Notes: generated by a model from the letters alone, not told the origin. A stretch of DNA of 64,000 nt from Amoebidium appalachense (GCA_963693365.1 CAVNZM010000012.1:6758001-6822000), one strand, 5' to 3'; shown: positions 23,912 through 43,815, numbered from the stretch's first letter. Program-made: numbers and translations.

Positions 23912-25002
23912 ACGGTGTGTTTATGTGCCTGCGCACGAACTCGTACACGTGCAAGCACCTTCAGGCTGTCTTTCTTTTCTCTTCCCCAGGTTTTCTTTCG
24001 ATAATCTCACTGCCTTTCCCTGCTTACCAAGCCCAAAACTCTTTCCATAAAGATCATTCTCTCCTTCTTCTCTCTGTGTGTTTTTTGAAGAACAGCAGAC
24101 TTGTGTGGAACGTGGTTCACAATCTGCAGGCAACAACCTCTAGGAGCCAAGTCAATTCGTAAAACATTGTGCCAGAAAACAAAAAGTCAACTGTGGGCTC
24201 ACCTGAACCCCGCGCCTGCATCTGCTGCCTGCACACCAGTCCACTCACTCCGGCCGAGCCTTGACAACGCTATCAGCTTCCGGTCATCAGCGTCCAACAG
24301 ATCCACGAGTTCGATTTCAGGAAGGGGTTGGTTATCTTTGTCAAGCACGATTTTCTCTGGATTAGCATTTGTGATGTTGAAGATTTCAGAGAGGGGGTTT
24401 GCCGTGCGCAAAAACTCAACCCCTCGAAGCAATGTCTCCACTACCTCCAATTCCATTTTGTGCCTCTCTCCGTGCAGCCCCTTTTGATATTCCTCCACCC
24501 AAGTCGGGATTGCAAACTTGTGCCAGGTGAGCGAGCGGATGTACGTGATGTCTGCAATGTGCGGCAGTCTGCCTTCAGCTCTGAAAGTGTACCTTATGAA
24601 ATCGGCGGTGCTGAAGTATGTGTAGTCTACAAACCTGATGCGCATGCTGTATTTGGGTGTTTCGAGTGGCTTGTCTGCGTTCATGCGCTTGAACATGGCG
24701 TCCGCCGTGGCCCACCCAACGTTGCTGGGTGCCCCTTTCTTGCTCGATTTCTTTCCAATAGGAGGAAGACGAACAGCGATGGGAAAAGAGAAAACGTAGT
24801 CTTCCCTGCCTATACCCGTGAACCTCGGTAGGTGGGGTATAAAGGAAAATTTCTCGAGTGCACGGGGTTTCTTGGGCTCATTTACGGGTGTGATTGGTGC
24901 ACTATTTTTATCTGGGCGGGGAGGGCGCGTTTCTGAGCGTAATTTGCGACGTGGATGTTCGCTGGCGCTATTGGCAGCGGGAGCGGGTGGTTGTGGCTCC
25001 AT
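21009..25002 (-). CDS. Two-exon gene for an unrecognised coiled-coil protein
   Basis: Exon 1 is 25002-24203 and exon 2 is 21615-21009 (stop), giving 468 residues. Exon 1 ends TTCAG at a strong donor GTGAGC; exon 2 begins after AATGCAG. Joining restores one frame (GFR then DEPDLQSDN), and exon 2 is open across its whole length in that frame. The intron is 2,587 bp. The first half is globular and unfamiliar (e.g. [48 protein letters not shown]). The second half is acidic, has a basic PRKRRRD patch that may act as a nuclear signal, and ends in about 110 residues of heptad-like coiled coil ([12 protein letters not shown] to [12 protein letters not shown]). I chose Met at 25002 over one 36 codons upstream because the upstream extension is low in charge and unlike the rest. 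Function unknown; nuclear or scaffold roles are guesses. Confidence 0.7.
21643..23915. repeat. Simple-repeat content of the coiled-coil gene's intron
   Basis: (GT)n at 21643-21845, poly-G near 21960-21990, CT/CA-rich 22105-22410, poly-G and poly-C runs at about 22491-22595 and 22721-22748, then almost unbroken GT/G arrays at 23030-23470 and 23630-23910. A 30-bp segment (AGAAAAAAGGACC/AAAAGCCCCCC) is directly repeated near 22530 and 22700. On the sense strand of the gene these are C- and CA-rich. Confidence 0.8.
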
Positions 25003-27933
25003 TTTTGACTGGGAGAGAGGAACGGAGGGGTGAAAGGAGTAAAGAAAGAAAGAGCATGGGGAATAAGGATCTAGGAGATCTAAAGGCCCAGGTGGTTGAC
25101 AATGTGCCAAACACAGCGATCACTAACTATAAAATTTTTCCCTCCTTCCCCGGACTTGAGTGGAGATCACAGAGACAAAGGACAAAAAAAAAAAAAAAAA
25201 AAAAAATGATTCCCACGTGAACGGTGTAAAGACGTCAGTGAAACTCACACAGGTTGCTTTGACTCACCTGCGCAGATTGCCAACCCCGAGAAATCCGGAT
25301 TAGCAATATCACATTTTAGGATTTTGGTCGACGATTTTTGAATTGATCAAAATACATGTGCAGACCATTGACAGAGTTGCAAGAGTCTAAATTGCTTTAG
25401 TGAAATTAATAATTAGTTTTTTATATGCAAACAGAAACGAAACATGTAATATAAACAATTTACAACAAGAAACTGCAGTAACTCTTTAGGGCTTATCTAT
25501 GGTATGTGCCCGGTAACCAAATCAAGAATTTCCGATAAAAAATAGCTGTTTCAAGGGAGCCAACAGAGTTCGAACCCAGATTATGGCGCCAACATCGGTT
25601 TCTCAAAGCACTGGGGATGATCATGAAAACAAAACTGATTCTCACTTATACCTGTATCGACATACACATTCGTAAGAGCTTGAAATGCTCCAAAGAAAAT
25701 ACTTAATTATTTCTTCTTCAGTAATTTATGAAAATTATTATGTTAACGACCGTGTTAACAGCCCGGCTATTTCAAAAAAAAATACCCTGGTAGGCCTCAA
25801 GGTCAAGGATTTGCCCCCCTTCCGGTTTCAAGCCCTGTTGATTGCGCGACCGTGCTCTCACACCCCGGGGCCACGGCCCTCTGAAAAGCGCCGTGCCGGG
25901 GCCCCCCCTCCGGATCCGTGGCACACGATGATGCACCGGCGGCGAGCTGCAGCTGAGCTTTCACCGGCCGAATTCGAACATTTTGCAACGCACGATGTCT
26001 ACCTCAATCCCAGTAGCACAGTTATTATGACGTCTACCTCACCCCTATAAGTAGTCTACGAGAGATGGTTTGTCAAGAGACTAGGGGGCAAATGGGTGCC
26101 TTCTATTCTTGTGCCTCGACATCCTTCGTCGCAGTCAAGCTTACCGGGCAGTCACTGAGTCTTGAGCTTGCTCTCCCAATATACCAAAATCTAATGCTTT
26201 AGGTGCCGGAGAAATAGACAAAAATTTCAAGGCGACAGAGCTTCGGCTGCCCTTTGTTCAACTTAGTGTGCCCCCTCCCCCCCCCTGTTCCTCCGTCCCT
26301 CCCAGCTCTCCCTCCCTCCGTCCATCTTCCCCGATTCTCCCTCCCTCTCTGTCTCTCTCCACTTCCCCTTTTCCCGGCCCTTCCTCGCTCCTCCGCCCCG
26401 CCTCCCCTCCCCCTCCCCCCCCCCCCCCCCCCCCCCCCTCCCCCCCCCCCCTCCCCTCCCCTCCCCCCCCCCCTCCCCTCCCCTTCCCCCCCTCCCTCTC
26501 TATCTCTTCCCCGCACACACTCTCTCTCCCTCCTTTTTCTCCCTCTCCCTATCACTCTCTCCCTTGAGGTTCTTTCTCTCCGTCTCTCAGTGACTCTCGC
26601 GGGCGCGCGCACGCACACGCACACACACACACACACACACAATCCCTCTCTCTCTATCTCTCTCCCCCTCCCCTTTTCTCTCTTTCTTACCTTATCTCTC
26701 TCTCCATTCCTTTCTCTCTCCCCTTCGCACACTATCCCACACTTGCCCCTGCGCCCCTCCATTTCCCCCTCCCCTCCCCTTCCACCTACTCCTGACCTTC
26801 TTGGGTCCGTCCCCTCCCCCCCCCCCCCCCCTCCCCCACTTCCACCCATCCCCTTCCTGTCCCCGGCCGCCCCGCCTGCCCCACCCTCCCTCCCCCTGCC
26901 CTCTCCCCTCGAGATTCCCTCCCTCCCTCTTCCCTCTGTCCCCCCCCCCCCCCCCCCCCCCTCCCTTCACTCCCTGCCTTCCTCAATGACTCTCAGTCTG
27001 GGTTTCTTAGCTCAGCCCCTCCTCCCCCCGCCCCCCCCCCTCCCCCCTTTCTTCCCCCCCCTTCCCCCCCCCCCCCCCTCACCCCCCCAGTCCCCCCCCC
27101 CCCCCCCCCCCCTTCAGCCCACAAAGATTTCTTGTCCCTTGAATTTATTCTTTATCATGTTTCTTCCATCTGGTGACATGTTTATTTTCCTTTTTCTTGT
27201 TTCTTTTTCGTTTTCGGGGCGGACACGGGGGTAAGGGCGGGCGAGCGGGCGGCCGGGGGGGGGGGGGAGGGGAAGGGGGGGGGGAGGGGGGGGGGTGGCA
27301 GCAGAGAGAGACGTGCGTGGTTTTTTTCTCGTTTGTGTTTCAAAGGGGTGGGGGGTGGGGGATGTGTGTGTGTGGAGGGGGTGGGGAGGCTGGAAGTACA
27401 CTAGGCGCCTCAAGTACTAATACACATTCACGACGGGCAAGAAGTACACATTTCTGGATTTGCGTGCACTTTTATCATCAGATTGCCAAGTACACATGGA
27501 GTGCGCATCTCAGAAGGGGCTCTGAGGCCCGAATCATCCAATCCGAATTTTGGCTCATTCACCGAGCTCGTTAACGACACCCAACAAGGGCTGGGGGGGG
27601 GGGGGGGGGGGGAGGGGGGGGGAACTTCCACATCAATGTAGCCGCTACTACAGTTTTGGTTTTTACACCCTAAATTTATATATGCCAAACTGCACGTCCC
27701 TCATACTATTTAACAGCCTATCACGGATACAAATTTCTATGCACTAGCAGACGTGCTTTGGACGGATACATTCCCTTATCGGACTATGTAGTAATATTAC
27801 ACAGATTAGCTCGTTCTTCTAGGTCTAAAAAAAAAAAACATGGAAGATCACGTACATAACCTATAACCAAGGCCCGTTTAGTCTAAAGTCTAAAACAATT
27901 GCCTCACTGAACAATCTGCACATTCATTCAAAG
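25003..27933. other. Intergenic DNA between the coiled-coil and zinc-finger genes
   Basis: 25003-26265 is ordinary unique DNA. A GAGTTCGAACCCAGATT stretch near 25568 resembles a tRNA T-arm, but no cloverleaf forms. 27120-27930 has poly-G blocks (27256-27295, 27592-27622) and the likely 3' flank of the minus-strand zinc-finger gene. I see no gene. Confidence 0.55.
26268..27111. repeat. 840-bp C/CT pyrimidine tract
   Basis: Over 90% pyrimidine, with one short (AC)n at 26613-26641. Proline-serine-leucine frames across it are artefacts. Triplex-forming potential by composition. Confidence 0.85.
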
Positions 27934-29346
27934 CTACACCACATACGTTCTAATAGAAAAAGCTACCCGCTGGTGCCGAGTCTTCTGCACATGCGCTTTC
28001 AGGTACTGTTTGTGTGCAAACGTCTTGCTGCATCCTTCAACTGTGCACACAAACGGTTTCTCTCCAGTGTGCGATCGTTGGTGCTCCCTCAGATCTCTCA
28101 TCGCCGTCCCCGCGTACGCACAGCCCACAACATCACACTTGAATGGTTTAAAACCCGTATGCACCGCCGTGTGTCTTTTCAGCGCAACCTTGTGTTTGAA
28201 AGCAGCGGAGCAGCCCGGGTGAATGCACGCAAACGGCTTCTCATTTGAGTGAACAACCGCATGCATTTTAAGCGTGGGTTTGTCGTGTGCCCGGTAGGTG
28301 CATCCCTCCACGTCGCATGCGAACGGTTTTAACACCTCCAGAGGAACATCCCTCGAGCTCTCGTGTGTCGTCTTGTGCTGGAACAAGTTATACAACTGTT
28401 GAAACATCTCACCGCAACTCGGATAGTTGCAGGTAAATATCCGACGACCATTGTTGTGGATAGACCGAATATGTGCTCGTAACTTGGCCTTCATTTTCGT
28501 CGCAAAATCACACCCTTCATGCTTGCACTTGTGTGTGCCCTTATCGTCGTCGACGTGAAAGGTTGTCTCATGTTTTAATAGTCGTTCTTCCGTTGCGAAT
28601 CTCGTTTTGCAACCAGGAATCAAGCATACAAACGGCTTTTCCCCAGTATGCTTTCTAATATGAACGATGAGGGCCACCTGGGAGACCGCCTTATACCCGC
28701 ATTCATACGGGCAGTGAACGGATTCACCGTTTCCTTCGCTCTCTCCTACGCTCGCTGGTTTTTCGCTTTTATTTTTACGGTATTTCTTCTTGGGTGGTTC
28801 CGATGGTTCTGATGCCTCAGTAACTGTTGGTGGACTCTGGCTGCCCTCCGTTATTGAATCGCTTACGGTTTCTGTTTCGCTCAAGCGGTTTTTATAAACA
28901 CGGGGGCGTTTTTCCTTGTACCTGTGTGCTTGGAGCGTAGCTTCAGCTATTTCAACAATATCTGGTTCCTGTACAGCCTGTGTTACTTGTGGTATTTCTT
29001 CATCCTCGTCGAGGAAACCACAGCCTTTACAATGTGGACACACCCTCCTCTTTTTATCCCTCGTGTGCGCACCATCATCCAGCCTTCTCTGGGTGTCTGC
29101 TGTATGTGGGAAGGAAACTGTTGGTGGTGGGGGTGGGTACAGCACGCTTTCGAACGCTCCTCTCTGCATGTCTGCAAGTGGGTACACGAAGACATGTGTT
29201 GGTTGTGGAGGTGGGTAGTATGAGGTTGGAGCGATCACGCCCATGCTGGTCATGTGCTGTGGGGGGAGTGCGTGAGCGAGTGGGTGTGCGTGTGGGTGTG
29301 AAACGGTGGGCACATAGGGGACGTTGGTTGGATATATGGCGCTCAT
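27934..29346 (-). CDS. Eight-finger C2H2 zinc-finger protein
   Basis: 470 residues, one exon. The N-terminal 80 residues are Pro/His/Tyr-rich. At residues 100-110 comes KRRVCPHCKGCG followed by an acidic run, a motif shared with the divergent neighbour. A Ser/Pro/acidic region and a KKKYRKNKSEK basic patch precede the fingers. The array from about residue 210 to 462 has eight fingers of the C-x3/4-C-x12-H-x3-5-H type with TGEKPF-like linkers, in the TFIIIA style (F-x-C-x4-C). The seventh and eighth are joined by a perfect HTGEKPF. The likely role is sequence-specific DNA or RNA binding in the nucleus. The gene is divergently paired with a paralogue (29725-31189) and shares 378 bp of 5' flank with it. 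No single target can be inferred. Confidence 0.88.
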   Translation of the reverse strand: MSAIYPTNVPYVPTVSHPHAHPLAHALPPQHMTSMGVIAPTSYYPPPQPTHVFVYPLADMQRGAFESVLYPPPPPTVSFPHTADTQRRLDDGAHTRDKKRRVCPHCKGCGFLDEDEEIPQVTQAVQEPDIVEIAEATLQAHRYKEKRPRVYKNRLSETETVSDSITEGSQSPPTVTEASEPSEPPKKKYRKNKSEKPASVGESEGNGESVHCPYECGYKAVSQVALIVHIRKHTGEKPFVCLIPGCKTRFATEERLLKHETTFHVDDDKGTHKCKHEGCDFATKMKAKLRAHIRSIHNNGRRIFTCNYPSCGEMFQQLYNLFQHKTTHESSRDVPLEVLKPFACDVEGCTYRAHDKPTLKMHAVVHSNEKPFACIHPGCSAAFKHKVALKRHTAVHTGFKPFKCDVVGCAYAGTAMRDLREHQRSHTGEKPFVCTVEGCSKTFAHKQYLKAHVQKTRHQRVAFSIRTYVV

Positions 29347-29724
29347 CTTTGTGGCTAACTTATGAACATGTGTTGCAAATAGCCTACTTCAAGAAAACGG
29401 AACCACAACTGCTATGACAAGCTGCACTATATAGGTATATAGCTATGATACAAGCACTACACCTCATTATATTCCTACAGCTTTTGAGTTTATGAGGTAC
29501 CGCGCGGCCGTATAAAGCTTCCTCAGGCTTGAAAATCTATTTTTAGTTTTCTACACAGGCTGGCTGTGACTCCGCTCGCGGCCGCCGAAAACTTGTAGTT
29601 TTTGTACTAAACTTTGGTAAGAAACCAGCTGATCATAGTATTTACAGTTTGCTGCAGCGTGAAACTCCTAGGTTTGAACGCATCACTGAGCTCATGTTAT
29701 AAGTGTACGCCTACTATAGCGAAA
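29347..29724. promoter_or_regulatory. Bidirectional region between the two C2H2 genes
   Basis: Head-to-head start codons 378 bp apart. It contains CTATATAGGTATATAG (29428-29443), usable as a TATA box for the minus-strand gene, and CCGTATAAAGC (29509-29519) upstream of the plus-strand gene. Transcript starts are inferred, not shown. Confidence 0.5.
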
Positions 29725-31189
29725 ATGCAGAACAATCCCCGCGCAGAGAGCATGCTCTTTTATTTTCGTGCCCGTCCGCCAGCCCGTCCGCCAGCACAAC
29801 ACTTCCAACCCAAAAGGCCCATTCCTCGCGTTCCGGGGGGAACCCTTCCGGATATAACACTCCGTCCCTCTTTCCCACCACCACAAATTCCACATCTTCC
29901 ACCCGCCAGCCTATTTTTTCCCACGGCCCCCTCGTCTCTATCTATCCCTAAACCTCCAAAAGGAAGCTTTGCACCTGCGTCCACCACCAAGAAAACTACT
30001 GCGGATACACGTGCGGAAAGGCAAAAGAGAAAAAAGGAGAAGGAAGCGAAGGAAGAGAGGAAGAAAAAGACAAAGAGGAGAGTGTGCCCACACTGTGACG
30101 GGTGTGGATACATTGAAGAGGAAGTGGACGAAGATGATGACGAGGAGGAAACGATGGAACAAGAGACCGGAGCGGTTGAAGCAGAAAACATGCAGGACGG
30201 AACGGTGGAAGGTGAAAGGCAGGAAGAGGATTTAGGAGAAAGGAGCGTTACCAAGGCGAAAAGGAAGAAGAAAAACGCTACCACCCCGGCAAAAAGGAAA
30301 GATCTAGCGGCAACCCTGCAGGAGGAAATTCTAACCCGGATTGAGCTGCCGACGTTGGCCAGTAGGTCACATGCGCCGGAGTATGTGGGAGAAAACGAGG
30401 AAGAGAGCGGGGAGGGAGACACGATGGTATGCCCGTTTGAGTGTGGGTTTGAGACGAAATCAAAGGAGACATTGAAGAGTCATGTTCGAAAGCACACAGG
30501 GAAGGCAGTTCCATGCACACACCCCGGATGCTATAGGCAGTTCACAACGTTGAATGGACTTAGAGGCCACATCGAACGAGCTCATACAACAAAGGAGAAG
30601 AAGTACAAGTGTGATTATGAGGGATGCACGTATGCGACACATTATAAAGCACGTGCGGAGGAACACAGGTGCCAGCACACGGGAGAGCGGAAATTCAAGT
30701 GTCGGTATCCCGACTGCAGCGAAACGTTCATGACAAGACACCTACTCATTGCACACGCGTCCAACCACAAAGATTTGAGCATCGAGGTGCAAAAGCCGTT
30801 TAAATGCACGTTCGAAGGGTGCGGATACAAATAAGAAGGGCTCGCTCCAGATTCATGCAATAGTCCACTCGGACGAAACACCGTATGTGTGCACGTATTG
30901 TCCGGCCGCGTTCCGTCGCCTGGCAACTCTGAAAAAGCATCTTTGCATCCATACGGGCCAGCGGAGGCACAAGTGTCCCTACCCAGACTGCGCCTATGAC
31001 ACCTCGTACAAGAGAGATCTAAGGATTCATATTAGCCAGCACACCGGGGAGAGACCTTATAAATGTGACCGGCCGGGCTGTACCGTGGATTTTGCCAAGA
31101 AGGATAATCTAAGGTTGCACCAGAGGATGCATGAACGGAAGGATATGGAGGCGGCGGAGGCGGCTTTGGATATGGCTGGGTTGGGGTAG
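29725..31189 (+). CDS. Eight-finger C2H2 paralogue, frame broken in finger 5
   Basis: The first ATG of the frame (29725) opens a Pro-rich N-terminus, a Lys/Glu-rich segment and KRRVCPHCDGCGYI (residues 118-130) followed by an acidic run, the same layout as the divergent neighbour. Four fingers are intact. In the fifth, after GCGYK, the frame meets TAA at 30832-30834. The following frame continues at once (NKKGSLQIHAIVHSDETPY) with the rest of finger 5 and fingers 6-8, ending at 31189. Compared with C-x12-H spacing, about five bases appear lost (or the net equivalent). As read, the product would stop at about residue 369, lacking four fingers. It is either a recently broken gene, a truncated functional protein, or a sequence error next to AAATAAG. 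Confidence 0.78.
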
Positions 31190-31229
31190 TTGTGGGGGTA
31201 TTCCAATGTGAATGATGATAGATGTTAGA

Positions 31230-31440
31230 TAGATGTTTCTTTTGGTATTTATGTAGTTGCGAAAGAAGCTTGTGTATGTGGGAGTGAAGAGGGGGGGGGG
31301 GGGGGGGGAGGGGGGAAGGGGTTAAAGGGGGAGGGGCAGAGTTTCTTTTGGTATTCATGTAGTTGCAAAAGAAGCATGTGTACGTGGAAAGGGGGGAGGA
31401 GGGGGGAGGGGGGGAAGGGGTTAAAGGGGGAGGCGGAATG
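31230..31440 (+). repeat. Two tandem copies of a 105-110 bp unit
   Basis: Each copy starts TTTCTTTTGGTAT(T/C)ATGTAGTTGC, continues AAAGAAGC(T/A)TGTGTA and a poly-G/GA run, and closes with AAGGGGTTAAAGGGGGAGG. Copies begin near 31227 and 31342, in the 3' flank of the zinc-finger gene. Confidence 0.75.
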
Positions 31441-32212
31441 GCGGGAGAGGTTGTGTGTCTTGGCACTTTGACGTGAATTAGCCCATGTATATCTAGCAGA
31501 TGATAAAGGCCTCGTGCAACTAAGGGCACTATGGTTTCCTGTAAGGGGTTATGGAGGTTTGATGAAAGGGAGTGGGTGAAAGCCTCGGGGGTGGGGTGGG
31601 GGGGTGGGTGGGTGGGGGGGGGGGGGGAAGGGGAAGGGTGTTCATATTAGTTAATAATAATGTTAGAAGCGAGTCACTTTGAGCTTATGTGACGGGAGCA
31701 ACGTGATCGAAATATCCGGCCTGTACAGTGTTGGTAGGATTCACCATACACCAAGTCCGTTTGTAAAGTAGTTCATAACGTATAGTAGTGTAGCAGCACC
31801 GAGTACCTATGGTGCGTTAGGCCATAGCCAGAGTTAGTGATTCCTCTTCTCCATGGCCATATTCATGTAAGCATTAGAATTTATCCTCCGGTCCGGGATC
31901 AGTGCACTTTTTATTGGGCGCTCCCTCCTGCAAGTCCGTGAACATCACGTGGCTTTGTGCATTTTTACATATACATATGTTAATCCGTGCCCTTATGTTC
32001 ATGTTCAGTTACCGGTAAATACGGCCATATATTAACCAGAAACAAATTTGAAAACAAGATGAAAAAACCCCCCATTCCCCCCCTCCCCCCCTCCCCCCCC
32101 CCCCCCCCGCAAAGAAAAAGGGTGGGGGAGGGGGAGAGAACGAGCAAGAGAGAGAGAGAGAGAAAGAGAGGGAGAACTGTTCTGAATCACTCGGTCGTGT
32201 ATGTGGAGTGGT
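31441..32212. other. Unique and G/C-rich spacer
   Basis: A G tract at 31589-31640, unique DNA 31640-32060, then poly-C (32078-32108) and a GA-rich stretch (32140-32174) just before the 3' end of retrotransposon copy C. No gene is evident. Confidence 0.5.
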
Positions 32213-32475
32213 GTGTATGGGGTTTACGCTGTTTACTCGAGGCAAAGAGAGACCAGTCTCAGGTATGGGGGGGGTTTTGCTCGGAATATCCCCTCAGCGG
32301 TATATCATGATCAAGTACATAGATGTCGGGTGATGATTATATATCAGAGTTTACTTTCTCTACGAGGCACCATAAAGACTAAGAAAACCAATTAGTTGGG
32401 TTCCCCGTTTTTTTTTGTTTTTTTTTTTCTTTCTTTTTTTTTTTCGGGGCTCCCCTGGGACACTCGGTATCAGCT

Positions 32476-32523
<48 letters not shown>

Positions 32524-34190
32524 AGAAATTTGTAATGTGTTTCTCAAGCCAATCAATACATCTAATAAACACTCATAGTTACGTGTGTTTAGTATAAATT
32601 TAAGGATGTTGTAATTTTCAGGTAGGCTATCTTTCTGGGTGTCTGTTGTGAATGTGTCGTGCCACGTGTTGCGGTATTATGTTGTCTATCAAACTGCATT
32701 TGGCGATACATGATCGTTTAAACTGGTGTGTGTGTGTGTTGTTTGGGCATGTAAACGATGCCACCTTATACTTATTAGATCTCCACTGTATAGCACGTGT
32801 ACAGTAAAAGCGTGGTAAGTGCTCAATAATACCATCAGCTAGAGAAAGACCAGTTCTACAGGAAGGTAAATATGTATTTAGGTGTTATACATTTGCGAGT
32901 GCCATATTTGGCAATATGGTTAAGGCGGTCATCATATATAAAACGAGACATAAGGCTTAGTTTTTCAAGGTGTCTGCTTTCATCGGGTCTAGTGTCGTGT
33001 GGTATCTTTTTCCATTTGTTATATTGTGTAATTATTTTGTGATTATGTACATGTCTAATAAGTACTAGTAAGTGGCAGTCCAAAGTCACACGCACACTTT
33101 TGCCGGGTTTATTTGTATTTGTGCCCGGGGAAGAAGGAGAGAGGGAGGGAAGGACAGAGGGGGGAGGTGGGGAGGGGACAGGTCGGATAGAGAAGAGAGG
33201 GTGGGAGGGCAGATAATTCTTTAAGCGGCTTATGTGCTTATTGAATTTCAGCGCGAGATGGGATACTCTAGCAGCTATTGGGACCAGACCATATGTCGAG
33301 AGCGTTACAGGCCCAGGTTTACAACAGTTGTTAGATAGAAAGGTGGCAACTTCTACTTCAAGGAAATTTGCCAAGGGTTTAAGCGCTCTAGTTCTCTCTT
33401 TCTTGATCCAAGCGGCGAGAAGGGGTAAACCATATTCACATGCCGGGAAGACAAAAGTGCGAATAATGATGTAAGTCTAATAGAATGATGGAGGGGTGTG
33501 TCTTTAAAAATATTAGCCGAGAAGAAAGCTAACCGCTAACGAGCCAGCTCTACCCTCTTTTCAACCATATGGGAAAACATAACACCAACAGAATTAACCG
33601 GAACACAAAGATATTTGTATTCTGGAACGATAGGTACAGGTTCAGATGATAATGTAAATGTGTGTTAAAATTGTTAGCTATATCAGGTACAAGAACACCA
33701 CATTTGTCTATGATAAGGATCATAAGGTTTGCCTTGCACCACTCTGACACTATATCGAACAATCTTTGCAGGCGCTTAGGGGTACGGGCAAGGAGGGGCA
33801 GATCATCAGCATAGAGAAGTGCAGGCGGAAAGTTATTAATGGATAGGGTCATCATTTTCGGCATAAATCTTGACAGCCAAATCATCTATAAATATGTTAA
33901 ACAAAAAGGGGCTGAGCAATGAACCCTGGACGAGACCTCTAGTACGAGAAAAACCATATGAAAGGTGCCCATTAACCACAGCTGTACCATAGGTTTGAGA
34001 CAAGAGTGCTTCTAACAAAACACCAATGCAGTGTGGTACACCCCGTGCAGCAAGCTTTTCCCATAGGAGACAACGTACTGTAGGTGCACAGGTATTGGAA
34101 AAAGATAGAGTTGACCAGTATGACATTTCACGTACACCAGCATCCCACTGACTTTTCTATAGTTTCTAGAGCCAAAAGAATAACCTCGAT
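32213..34190 (-). mobile_element. Non-LTR retrotransposon, family 1, copy C (longest copy)
   Basis: Minus-strand order: RT region with LWEKLAARGVPHCIGVLLEA, then TRGLVQGSLLSPFLFNIFID, then LLYADD (catalytic box) and WCKANLMILIIDKCG; then thumb and C-terminal region (NNCCKPGPVTLSTYGLVPI to YNKWKKIPHDT), the (AC)n array (32476-32520 on plus as GT), an interrupted A-rich stretch, and the tail ending CGAGTAAACAGCGTAAACC near 32213. Several frameshifts separate these blocks, so it is dead. The 5' end is lost near a poly-C/CA/A tract at about 34190. The RT core lets copies A and B be identified as the same family. Confidence 0.88.
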
Positions 34191-34209
34191 AACCCGGCAC
34201 CCCCCCTGC

Positions 34210-34248
<39 letters not shown>

Positions 34249-35391
34249 ACCCCACTCCCACCCACACACACACGCAAACACACGCGTCTCCAAAAAAAAA
34301 AAAAAAAAAAAAAAGAACGAAAAAAGGAAGAAGAAGAAGGAGAAAGCCAAACTCGGTTTTCAAAGTTATCCAATGGTGTTCCTGGCCAAGAGAACGACAT
34401 TTTGATGTACTGGGTCATGCCCGGCTCAATGCAACACAACTAATGTAACGCTAGATGCATTCAGTACAGTAAGCCTGTCTGAGATCTAGAGAATCGATCT
34501 TCATGATCTCAAGGCCCGTAGCAAGTCTCACCGCCATAGTGCATGGTCAATTAGACTCTGGTCATGCTTTCATGGATGGGAGATGAACATTATCAACCTC
34601 TTCCGTGACTAGGTGGACTTTGGATCCCATATCATTCAAGATAAACTACCCCAAAAGTAGTCTCGAGGGGGCGACAGCAGAGAGGAACAGGTATACGTAT
34701 ACATGAACGATGAGTCAAGAGCGTGATTCGACCAGGCCTTACAAGTAAATGCTACCTTAAACACATGAACCAGGGCTTGCTTAGAGCGAAGAGTAAGAAC
34801 TAATTAAAAAATAATGAGCAAGAACTACCTTGGGAAAATAGCTAAAAGCTACGAAAGCTACTCTGTTCCTTCAACTTACAACTTACAAATTGACATGTTG
34901 CGTACGTTTCTCTCCAAACCATTGGAATTTTGGCGGGCTGGGTGTTACGTAACAGGAGCATATCCTCCGCTGATTGGTTGTTAGAGCATCGTTTTCCCCA
35001 TTTGCGCAAAGTAGCGCACCAGTACACGTGTTTTTCGTGCTTCTCGGAGCTTTGAAGTTGAAAGGGCTCCAGTCCAATTCATAGCAGTTCATAGTATTTT
35101 CCCCCCCTTAGCTATACCTTAGAACATATGACTAGGCTTTTTGTGCTCTGCTGTGTTTTGTAAACTAGCCAAACTGCAGGAATTTGCAAAAAAGGGTCGT
35201 TGTTTGAACGCAATTCACAACTACATTCTCACTCGCAACACTCGGATTGCTGACACCCTTCCAGCGAAGATCGTTCTTTCAGTTCGACCTATTCTGCAAA
35301 AACTCGATAGAATTTCGTAGGAACCTGGAAGGTTGCGGCGGACTTGGTATTTTTGGGGCATAACTTGTGCTGCATGTCTCTGTGTGTGAAA
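34191..35391. promoter_or_regulatory. SURF2 upstream region
   Basis: Poly-C, CACA and A(n) at 34207-34315, then unique DNA. TGATTGGTTG (34970-34979) is a CCAAT box on the minus strand. No TATA box is obvious near the presumed start about 35280-35380. An in-frame ATG at 35374 precedes the chosen SURF2 start. Confidence 0.4.
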
Positions 35392-43463
<8,072 letters not shown>

Positions 43464-43749
43464 ATGTGCTTACAGGTCATACCAATTGATTCTGTTGCGG
43501 GGGAATGGTTTTAGCCAAATCTCTCAACCACATCAGTCTCTGGGCTGCCTGAGGTGTGAGCGGGTGGTTTAGCTGCGGACATTTCAGCTTTCCCTTCTGT
43601 TTTTTTGTCAACTACGGGTCTTTTTCTTTTTCTTTCTTTCTTTCTTTCTTTTTCTTTTTTTTTTCCCCCCCTTTTTGCCTTCCTTTTTCTGTAGTGAAAT
43701 TCTGTAGTGGTGGTGATGAGGTGATGTGGATAGGTTGTGTGTGTTGTGT

Positions 43750-43815
<66 letters not shown>

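Noticed and set aside
25555-25630. tRNA-like GAGTTCGAACCCAG segment
   Set aside because: No acceptor, D or anticodon stem can be paired on either strand.
26199-27234. 326-residue Pro/Leu/Ser frame and Arg/Glu/Gly antisense
   Set aside because: Artefact of an 840-bp C/CT tract.
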